Positions 58,010-64,000 of a stretch of DNA of 64,000 nucleotides are shown here, piece after piece; the stretch's first letter is position 1; each line of letters opens with the position of its first letter. Location: positions 1-64,000 of the forward strand of contig NZ_JACHOP010000006.1 of NCBI RefSeq assembly GCF_014199935.1, written 5' to 3'. The notes beneath the pieces are model-generated. The model saw nothing but the letters and a program-made list of their open reading frames with translations, did no database searches and was not told where the DNA came from. The translations under genes and the position numbers were made by a program. Source of the DNA: Methylorubrum rhodinum (GTDB lineage: Bacteria; Pseudomonadota; Alphaproteobacteria; Rhizobiales; Beijerinckiaceae).

Positions 58010-58026
58010 TGGTATTTGGTATACCA
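58010..58026. promoter_or_regulatory. candidate GntR operator, site 5 (oxc)
   Basis: TGGTAT-TTGGT-ATACCA, a perfect 17-bp inverted repeat and the best match with site 2; its right part is also the 10-bp dyad TGGTATACCA (58017-58026). It is 149 nt upstream of the oxc ATG. Confidence 0.65.
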
Positions 58027-58174
58027 GCTCCGTCGCGACAAGACTCGGAGCCGAAACGTACGGCTCGGCGCTTTCGGGTGCCGCAAATCCAGAGAACGCG
58101 GGGTGCCTCCCGGAGGGCCCGCAGGTCCCAAAAAAATCAGCGACGAAGAATTCAAGCCAAAGGGAGAACGCCGT

Positions 58175-59932
58175 ATGACCGTCCAGGCCCAGAACATCGA
58201 CGCGATCACCGCGGGCGCCGTGCCCCACGAGGAGCCGGCCCTCACCGACGGGTTCCACCTCGTCATCGACGCGCTCAAGCTCAACGGCATCGAGACGATC
58301 TACAACGTCCCCGGCATCCCGATCACCGATCTCGGCCGCCTCGCCCAGGCCGAGGGCCTGCGCGTCGTCTCCTTCCGCCACGAGCAGAACGCGGGCAACG
58401 CCGCGGCGATTGCCGGCTTCCTCACCAAGAAGCCGGGCATCTGCCTCACCGTCTCGGCCCCGGGCTTCCTCAACGGCCTGACCGCGCTGGCCAATGCCAC
58501 CACCAACTGCTTCCCAATGATCCTGATCTCCGGCTCGTCCGAGCGCGAGATCGTCGATCTGCAGCAGGGCGACTACGAGGAGATGGACCAGCTCGCCATC
58601 GCCAAGCCCCTGTGCAAGGCCGCCTTCCGCGTGCTGCACGCCGAGGATATCGGGATCGGTGTCGCCCGCGCGATCCGCGCCGCGGTCTCCGGCCGTCCCG
58701 GCGGCGTCTATCTCGATCTGCCCGCCAAGCTGTTCTCGCAGGTGATCGACGGCGCGCTCGGCGCCCGTTCCCTCGTCAAGGTGATCGATGCGGCCCCGGC
58801 CCAGCTCCCGGCCCCCTCCGCGGTCGCCCGCGCCCTCGATCTGCTCAAGACCGCCGAGCGTCCGCTGATCGTTCTGGGCAAGGGCGCCGCCTACGCCCAG
58901 GCCGACGAGGCGGTCCGCGCGCTGGTGGAAGAGTCCGGCATTCCCTACGTGCCGATGAGCATGGCTAAGGGCCTCCTGCCCGACACCCACCCGCTTTCGG
59001 CCGGTGCCGCCCGCTCGACCGCGCTGAAGGATTCCGACGTCGTCGTGCTGGTGGGCGCGCGCCTCAACTGGCTGCTCTCGCACGGCAAGGGCAAGACCTG
59101 GGGTGAGCCCGGCTCCAAGCGCTTCATCCAGATCGACATCGAGCCGCGCGAGATGGACTCGAACGTCGAGATCGCCGCCCCGCTGGTGGGCGACATCGGC
59201 TCCTGCGTCGAGGCGCTGCTTGCCGGCATCCGCAAGGACTGGAAGGGCGCGCCGCAGGGCTGGCTCGAGACCATCCGCGGCAAGCGCGAGGCCAACATCG
59301 CCAAGATGGCCCCGAAGCTGATGAAGAACTCCTCGCCGATGTGCTTCCACTCGGCGCTGGGCGCGCTGCGCACCGTCATCAAGGAGCGGCCCGACGCGAT
59401 CCTCGTCAACGAGGGCGCCAACACGCTGGATCTCGCTCGCGGCATCATCGACATGTACCAGCCGCGCAAGCGCCTGGACGTCGGCACCTGGGGCGTGATG
59501 GGCATCGGCATGGGCTTCGCCGTTGCCGCCGCCATCGAGACCGGCAAACCGGTGCTCGCCGTCGAGGGCGACTCGGCCTTCGGCTTCTCCGGCATGGAGG
59601 TGGAGACCATCTGCCGCTACGACCTGCCGGTCTGCATCGTCATCTTCAACAACAACGGCATCTACCGCGGCACCGACACCGATCCGACCGGCCGCGATCC
59701 GGGCACCACGGTGTTCGTGAAGGACTCGCGCTACGACAAGATGATGGAGGCCTTTGGAGGCGTCGGCGTCAACGTCACCACGCCGGACGAGCTGAAGCGG
59801 GCGGTCGACGCCGCGATGGATTCGGGCAAGCCGACGCTGATCAACGCGGTGATCGACCCGCAGGCGGGCAGCGAGAGCGGCAACATCGGCAGCCTCAACC
59901 CGCAGAGCACGCTGAAGAAGAAGACCGCCTGA
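58175..59932 (+). CDS. oxc: oxalyl-CoA decarboxylase
   Basis: A 585-residue thiamine-diphosphate enzyme that converts oxalyl-CoA to formyl-CoA and CO2, the committed step of oxalate catabolism. Cofactor residues are Glu70 ([14 protein letters not shown]) and the Mg-binding [19 protein letters not shown] (Asp466) with [10 protein letters not shown]. The ADP-activator/CoA region follows the Oxalobacter type. AGGGAGAA precedes the ATG; the frame upstream of it crosses the operator and is not used. It stands alone between two terminators, with operator site 5 upstream. Confidence 0.95.
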   Translation: MTVQAQNIDAITAGAVPHEEPALTDGFHLVIDALKLNGIETIYNVPGIPITDLGRLAQAEGLRVVSFRHEQNAGNAAAIAGFLTKKPGICLTVSAPGFLNGLTALANATTNCFPMILISGSSEREIVDLQQGDYEEMDQLAIAKPLCKAAFRVLHAEDIGIGVARAIRAAVSGRPGGVYLDLPAKLFSQVIDGALGARSLVKVIDAAPAQLPAPSAVARALDLLKTAERPLIVLGKGAAYAQADEAVRALVEESGIPYVPMSMAKGLLPDTHPLSAGAARSTALKDSDVVVLVGARLNWLLSHGKGKTWGEPGSKRFIQIDIEPREMDSNVEIAAPLVGDIGSCVEALLAGIRKDWKGAPQGWLETIRGKREANIAKMAPKLMKNSSPMCFHSALGALRTVIKERPDAILVNEGANTLDLARGIIDMYQPRKRLDVGTWGVMGIGMGFAVAAAIETGKPVLAVEGDSAFGFSGMEVETICRYDLPVCIVIFNNNGIYRGTDTDPTGRDPGTTVFVKDSRYDKMMEAFGGVGVNVTTPDELKRAVDAAMDSGKPTLINAVIDPQAGSESGNIGSLNPQSTLKKKTA

Positions 59933-59963
59933 GGTTTTTTGGCCTCCGCTCCTGAGTGAACCG

Positions 59964-59998
59964 GACCGCGGTGCCGCGAGGCGCCGCGGTCCTCTTCG
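59964..59998 (+). terminator. rho-independent terminator after oxc
   Basis: Stem GACCGCGGTGCC (59964-59975) and GGCGCCGCGGTC (59980-59991), 12 bp with one T-G pair and the loop GCGA, followed by CTCTTCGTTTT. Confidence 0.75.
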
Positions 59999-60046
59999 TT
60001 TTACGGTCTTGTCCGCTTTCCGATCGCTCGCCTCGATCACAGGGGC

Positions 60047-60168
60047 GCTCTCCTCCCCCCCTGCGGGGCGGAGGTAGGAGGTGGGTGGCGGGCAGAAGGC
60101 ACCGAAGCGGTTCCTCCTGAACCACCCCCACCCCTGGCCCCTCCCCGCAAGGGGGAGGAGAAAGCGCG
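60047..60168. repeat. dispersed inverted-repeat element
   Basis: The left end CTCCTCCCCCCCTGCGGGG is an imperfect inverted repeat of the right end CCCCGCAAGGGGGAGGAG, with an internal GTTCCTCCTGAACCACCCCC stretch. This form of short intergenic element is familiar from Methylobacterium genomes (memory, not search). It sits between the oxc terminator and the hydrolase gene. Confidence 0.55.
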
Positions 60169-60193
60169 GCCGGCCTCATCGCGAAAAGTAGCC

Positions 60194-60910
60194 ATGTCCT
60201 CCGCGATCGATCCGACCCTTCCCCTCGACCCACGGCTCGCCGGGCGGCTGTCGTTCCTGCCGCGGTTGCCCTCGAAGCCGGCGCTGGGGCCGGGGCGGCA
60301 CGCGCTCGGGCTGTTCGAGACCCGCGACGCGATCCTGTTCGTGCCCGAGCACGTCGATCCGCGCCTGCCGACCCCGCTGGTGGTGCTGTTCCATGGCGGC
60401 GGCGGGCACGCCGAAAAGATCCTGCCGATGCTGGAGGGGCATGCGCAGGCGCGCGGCTTCCTGCTGCTCGCGCCGCAATCGCTGCATCCGACCTGGGACC
60501 TCGTCATCGCGGGCAACGGCCCCGACCGCGAGCGGCTCGACCGGGCACTCGCCGAGGTCGCCGACCGCTTCCTGATCGATCCCGGCCATCTCGCCTTCGC
60601 CGGACATTCCGACGGGGGCAGCTATGCGCTCTCGCTCGGGCTCACCAACGGCGACCGGGTCAGCCACCTGATCGTCTCATCCGCCGGCTTCCTGTCGGTC
60701 CACGTGCAGGCCGGCGCGCCAAAAATCTTCCTGTCGCACGGTACCCGCGACGAGCAGATCGGGATCGACCGCAGCGCCCGCCGCCACGCCCAGCTCCTGC
60801 GCAGCGCCGGCTACGACCTCACCTACGTCGAGTACGACGGCCCGCACGCCTACGACCCGTCGGTGGTGGCGCAGGCGGTGGATTTCTTTCTGGGTGACTT
60901 CTTCGCCTGA
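60194..60910 (+). CDS. alpha/beta hydrolase (carboxylesterase/phospholipase-like)
   Basis: A 238-residue serine hydrolase. LVVLFHGGGGHAEK is the oxyanion-hole segment, GHSDGGSYAL the nucleophile elbow, and the Asp in HGTRDEQIG and His in GPHAYDPSV complete a triad. It resembles the dienelactone hydrolase/PHB-depolymerase-like esterases and carries no signal peptide. The substrate is unknown. It converges on the HPP-CBS gene with a 2-nt gap between stops. Confidence 0.82.
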   Translation: MSSAIDPTLPLDPRLAGRLSFLPRLPSKPALGPGRHALGLFETRDAILFVPEHVDPRLPTPLVVLFHGGGGHAEKILPMLEGHAQARGFLLLAPQSLHPTWDLVIAGNGPDRERLDRALAEVADRFLIDPGHLAFAGHSDGGSYALSLGLTNGDRVSHLIVSSAGFLSVHVQAGAPKIFLSHGTRDEQIGIDRSARRHAQLLRSAGYDLTYVEYDGPHAYDPSVVAQAVDFFLGDFFA

Positions 60911-60912
60911 GT

Positions 60913-62148
60913 TCAGGCCAGCCCGGCGGCGAGGTCCGACGAAACCTCGTCGCCGGCGCGGGCGCGTCCCGCGGCGTCTGTCCGCGACGAGTCCGTGGAG
61001 GCTCTGGTCGCGGCCTGCACCACCAGGGTCTCGATCAGGTCGGACTGGGCGACGACGCCGCACAGGCGGTCTTCCGGGCCGACCACCGGCAGGTGGTGGT
61101 GGCCGCCGCGGGCCATGCGCACCGCGACCTCGGCGAGCGTCATCTCCGGGCGCAGGCAGACCACGTCGGGCGTCATCACGTCGGCGGCGCAGCCATGCGG
61201 GGCGCGGCCGCGGCCGAGCGTGAGCTGCCAGCGCCGGGCCAGACCGAGGCGGGGTCCGCGGCGGTCCCACTCGGCCTTGTCCATCAGGTCGGTCTGCGTG
61301 AGCACGCCGAGCACGCGGGCGTTCTCGTCGGTGACGGGCAGCATCTTGATGTGGTGGCGCCGCAGCAGCGCCAAGGCCTCGCTCAGGGGCGCCTCGGGGG
61401 CGATGGCGACGACGTCGCGGGTCAGGATCGAGGCGCAGGTCTCGGGCCCCGAGCGGCGTACCAGGGCGCTGAGCTGGGCGCGCCGCAGCAGCGCCTCCAG
61501 GTCGCCGCGGCCGATATCGAGCACCTGATCGAAATCCTTGAGCGCCGCGTCGATGTCGCCCGAGGTCAGGCCCATGCCGGAGGAAGGCGCCGGCGCCGCG
61601 GGCGCGGCGGCCGGCGCGTGCGGGTAGGAGCGGCCGGTGAGGTTGTTGAAGGCCACCGCCACGCCGAGGATCAGCAGGGTGTTGGCGCCGACCGGCCACA
61701 GCACGAAGCCGTAGCCGAGATCGTGGATCGCCGGGCCGCCGAGGACGGCAGTGAGCGCCACCGCGCCGCTCGGCGGGTGCAGGCAGCGGAAGGCCATCAT
61801 CAGGCCGATGGCGAGCCCGCCCGCGAGGCCGGCGGCCACCAGCGGATCGGGCACGAGGTGGCCGACGCTCACGCCGACGAGCGCCGCGATCAGGTTTCCC
61901 CCGACGATCGACCAGGGCTGCGCCAGCGGGCTCGAAGGCACGGCGAAGAGCAGCACCGCGGAGGCGCCCATCGGGGCGATCAGGGCCGGCAGAGCGGCGC
62001 CGTTGCCGAGGGCCGCGCGGGCGACGAGCCCGGTGGCGAGGAGCCCGAGGAGCGCCCCGCAGGCGGCACGCACGCGCTCGCGGACGCTGACGGGAGCCTG
62101 CTGCGGCAGGAGGCGGCGCAGCAGGGGACGGCTGAAGGATGCATTCAC
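60913..62148 (-). CDS. HPP-family membrane protein with two CBS motifs
   Basis: A 411-residue protein. The N-terminal half has four to five hydrophobic helices (about 25-170) with the defining CLHPPSGAVALTA motif; a linker rich in Ala/Pro leads to a soluble domain with paired CBS motifs (TRDVVAIAPEAPLSEALALL...VLGVLTQTDLMD and MTPDVVCLRPEMTLAEVAVRM...LCGVVAQSDLIE). HPP proteins include nitrite transporters in cyanobacteria and chloroplasts; the substrate here is not clear. The CBS pair probably gates transport by adenylate binding. Confidence 0.85.
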   Translation of the reverse strand: MNASFSRPLLRRLLPQQAPVSVRERVRAACGALLGLLATGLVARAALGNGAALPALIAPMGASAVLLFAVPSSPLAQPWSIVGGNLIAALVGVSVGHLVPDPLVAAGLAGGLAIGLMMAFRCLHPPSGAVALTAVLGGPAIHDLGYGFVLWPVGANTLLILGVAVAFNNLTGRSYPHAPAAAPAAPAPSSGMGLTSGDIDAALKDFDQVLDIGRGDLEALLRRAQLSALVRRSGPETCASILTRDVVAIAPEAPLSEALALLRRHHIKMLPVTDENARVLGVLTQTDLMDKAEWDRRGPRLGLARRWQLTLGRGRAPHGCAADVMTPDVVCLRPEMTLAEVAVRMARGGHHHLPVVGPEDRLCGVVAQSDLIETLVVQAATRASTDSSRTDAAGRARAGDEVSSDLAAGLA

Positions 62149-62482
62149 CGGCAGGCACCGTAATCAGGGGCGCGGACGGGCGAAGGGTGTCTCGCGAGCG
62201 TGTCGCGAAAAGGCGCCGGAAACAAGAAAGGCCGGGCCGTAGGGCGGCCCGGCCAAGTGACACGGAGGAGAAATACAACCCGGACTCGAACAGAGTCCGG
62301 TCAGGCACTCCCGGAGCGGCTCGCCCGACCCGGGAGGATTCTTGGAATGGGGGAACTCACCGATCGGCGACGCATGTCTCGTTGCCGATCAGCCCACGCG
62401 CAGAGAGACGGGGCCTGGTGGCGGCGGTCGTCCGCCGGACGCGCGGCACGGAACCTTCGGTCCCGTGCCGCGCAACTTGGCG
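62149..62482. other. intergenic hairpin-rich region
   Basis: Between the HPP gene start and the frc2 stop there are two further hairpins besides the terminator: GGCCGGGCC/GGCCCGGCC at about 62,230-62,254, and CCGGACTC-GAACA-GAGTCCGG at about 62,280-62,300. No protein gene is convincing. The hairpins are in the HPP 5' leader and might be regulatory. Confidence 0.4.
62441..62473 (-). terminator. terminator-like hairpin after frc2
   Basis: GCGCGGCACGGAACC (62441-62455) pairs with 62459-62473 over 15 bp with one mismatch and a TTC loop. It lies 9 nt beyond the frc2 stop on the leftward strand. No T-tract follows, so a rho-independent mode is uncertain. Confidence 0.6.
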
Positions 62483-63733
62483 TTAGACCGCGCGGGACTC
62501 GTGCATCGCGGCGATCTGCTCGGGCGAGTAGCCGAGGTCGGCCAGCACTTCGTCGGTGTGCTCGCCCAGCAGCGGCGAGGCCTTGATGTCGACCTTCAGG
62601 TCCGAGAACTTGATCGGCGAGCCGACGGTCAGGTACGAGCCGAGCTTCGGATGCGGGACCTCGACGATGGTGCCGCTGGCGCGCAGCGACGGATCGGCGG
62701 CGATCTCCTTCATCGACAGCACCGGCGAGCACGGGATGTCGAACTTGCGCAGGATGTCGACGGCCTCGAACTTGGTCTTGTCGGCCAGCCAATCCTCGAT
62801 GAAGGCGAAGATCTCGAAGATCTTGTCCTGGCGGGCGCGGGCGGTGTTGTAGGCCGGATCGTCGATCCACTCGGGCTTGCCGAGCGCCTTGCAGATTGGG
62901 GCCCAGGCATGGCCCTGGATCGTGAAGTAGATGTAGGCGTTCGGGTCCGACTGCCAGCCCTTGCACTTCAGTACCCAGCCCGGCTGGCCGCCGCCGCCCG
63001 CGTTGCCGCCGCGCGGCACCACGTCGGTGAACTCGCCGTGCGGGTATTGCGGGTACTCCTCGAGATAGCCGATGGCGTCGAGGCGCTGCTGGTCGCGCAG
63101 CTTCACGCGGCAGAGGTTGATCACCGAATCCTGCATCGACACGGCGACCTTCTGGCCCTTGCCGGTCTTGGTCTTGGCGTGCAGCGCCGTGAGGATGCCG
63201 ATGGCCAGATGCATGCCGGTGTTCGAGTCGCCGAGGGCTGCGGCCGACACGGTGGGGGGGCCGTCCCAGAAGCCGGTTGTCGAGGCGGCGCCGCCCGCGC
63301 ACTGCGCGACATTCTCGTAGACCTTCAGGTCCTCGTAGTGGTGGCCGTCGGAGAAGCCCTTCACCGAGGCGAGGATCATGCCGGGGTTGAGCGACTGGAT
63401 GTGGGCCCAGGTGAAGCCCATGCGGTCGAGCGCGCCGGGGCCGAAGTTCTCGACCATCACGTCGGACTCGCGGATCAGCTTCTCGAGCACTTCCTTGCCC
63501 TGGGGCGTCTTGGTGTCCAGCGTCAGCGAGCGCTTGTTGGAGTTCAGCATCGTGAAGTAGAGCGCGTCCGCGTCCTCGACGTGGCGCAGCTGGTTGCGGG
63601 TCACGTCGCCGGCGCCGGGGCGCTCGACCTTGATCACGTCCGCGCCGAACCACGCGAGCAACTGCGTGCAGGCGGGACCCGCCTGGACGTGGGTGAAATC
63701 GATGATCCGGATGCCCTCGAGCGGCTGGGACAT
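62483..63733 (-). CDS. frc: formyl-CoA:oxalate CoA-transferase (Frc), paralogue 2
   Basis: A 416-residue class III CoA-transferase, closer in length to the Oxalobacter enzyme than paralogue 1. The start [20 protein letters not shown], the catalytic Asp169 in [11 protein letters not shown] (same number as in Oxalobacter Frc) and the [14 protein letters not shown] loop are all present. It transfers CoA between formyl-CoA and oxalate. It lies 94 nt downstream of a PAS-domain gene on the same strand and lacks the GntR operator found at the other oxalate genes. It is followed by a long hairpin. Confidence 0.93.
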   Translation of the reverse strand: MSQPLEGIRIIDFTHVQAGPACTQLLAWFGADVIKVERPGAGDVTRNQLRHVEDADALYFTMLNSNKRSLTLDTKTPQGKEVLEKLIRESDVMVENFGPGALDRMGFTWAHIQSLNPGMILASVKGFSDGHHYEDLKVYENVAQCAGGAASTTGFWDGPPTVSAAALGDSNTGMHLAIGILTALHAKTKTGKGQKVAVSMQDSVINLCRVKLRDQQRLDAIGYLEEYPQYPHGEFTDVVPRGGNAGGGGQPGWVLKCKGWQSDPNAYIYFTIQGHAWAPICKALGKPEWIDDPAYNTARARQDKIFEIFAFIEDWLADKTKFEAVDILRKFDIPCSPVLSMKEIAADPSLRASGTIVEVPHPKLGSYLTVGSPIKFSDLKVDIKASPLLGEHTDEVLADLGYSPEQIAAMHESRAV

Positions 63734-63827
63734 GCTGGTGTTCTCCCTGTGACGACTTCGTTGAGTTTGAAGTGAAGTCTTGAAACGAAAGGTCGTGTTC
63801 TTGTTTTGACATCTGCTCGCCTGAAGA

Positions 63828-64000
63828 TCAGGCGAGTACGAGGGTGCCGAGCGCTTCCTCCAGTTCCGCCATGCGGCGGCGCAGGCGACGCTCCTCCTCG
63901 AAGCGCTCGGTCTCGTCGCGGATGACCGCGACGATCCCGCTGACCTCCCCGTCGGCCCCGAACAGGAGCGAGACGGTGAAGGCGATGGACAGGGTGCGCC
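63828..64000 (-). CDS. PAS-domain protein, C-terminal part (partial at window edge)
   Basis: Only the last 57 codons are in the window. The reverse-strand frame ends [20 protein letters not shown] followed by [10 protein letters not shown], which is the C-terminal strand and helix of a PAS/PAC module, and stops at 63828. No kinase or output domain follows, so the protein ends with PAS. It is upstream of frc2 on the same strand with a 94-nt gap, so it may be co-transcribed and act as a sensory partner. Confidence 0.7.
   Translation of the reverse strand, partial: RTLSIAFTVSLLFGADGEVSGIVAVIRDETERFEEERRLRRRMAELEEALGTLVLA

Overview
The window reads as a high-GC alphaproteobacterial chromosome, most likely Methylobacterium/Methylorubrum (extorquens-like). 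The basis is strong GC bias at third codon positions, a complete oxalate catabolism cluster (formyl-CoA:oxalate CoA-transferase, oxalyl-CoA decarboxylase, oxalate/formate antiporters), formaldehyde-dehydrogenase-type zinc dehydrogenases, and IS types and palindromic repeats of the kind found in that genus. The species was assigned by recognising protein families, not by a database search.

Region 1 (1-30,230) is an accessory, stress-oriented block. Directly repeated remnants of one IS701-type element lie at each end (1-110 and 28,078-28,466), together with IS5, IS3, possible IS256 and IS66 scraps. Inside are a Crp/Fnr regulator facing a peroxiredoxin/DsbA-like pair, a complete second chaperone set (dnaK-clpB-grpE-cbpA-cbpM), a small monooxygenase-like protein, several zinc or quinone-type dehydrogenases, an aldo/keto reductase, two DJ-1/PfpI proteins, a UvrA paralogue, a channel-like membrane protein and a very unusual hybrid histidine kinase with a second Crp/Fnr regulator convergent to it. 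Three FNR/FixK-like boxes (CTGA-N6-TCA) precede the peroxiredoxin, dnaK and monooxygenase units, which suggests an oxygen- or redox-linked regulon.

Region 2 (30,242-45,841) looks more like chromosomal backbone: an RlmB-type rRNA methyltransferase, a LuxR-type regulator divergent from a 2,653-residue RTX calcium-binding protein, a CYTH-CHAD protein, a SOUL haem-binding protein, an NAD(P)-binding reductase, exported CsbD and PRC-barrel proteins, and tRNA-Arg(UCU). The RTX protein contains alternating repeats spaced exactly 600 nt apart.

Region 3 (45,913-64,000) is an oxalate utilisation locus. A GntR/FCD regulator diverges from frc1. Two oxlT paralogues, oxc and a second frc follow. Between them are a D-2-hydroxyacid-type FAD oxidoreductase, a zeta-toxin-like P-loop protein, a CBS protein, an exported beta-propeller and a 58-residue microprotein. 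The same candidate operator, TGGTAT-N5-ATACCA (17 bp), occurs five times in five different promoter regions of this locus and includes the gntR-frc1 intergenic region. That makes a single GntR-controlled oxalate regulon plausible and draws the uncharacterised genes into it. Rho-independent terminators separate the units. The window ends inside a PAS-domain gene that lies upstream of frc2 on the same strand.
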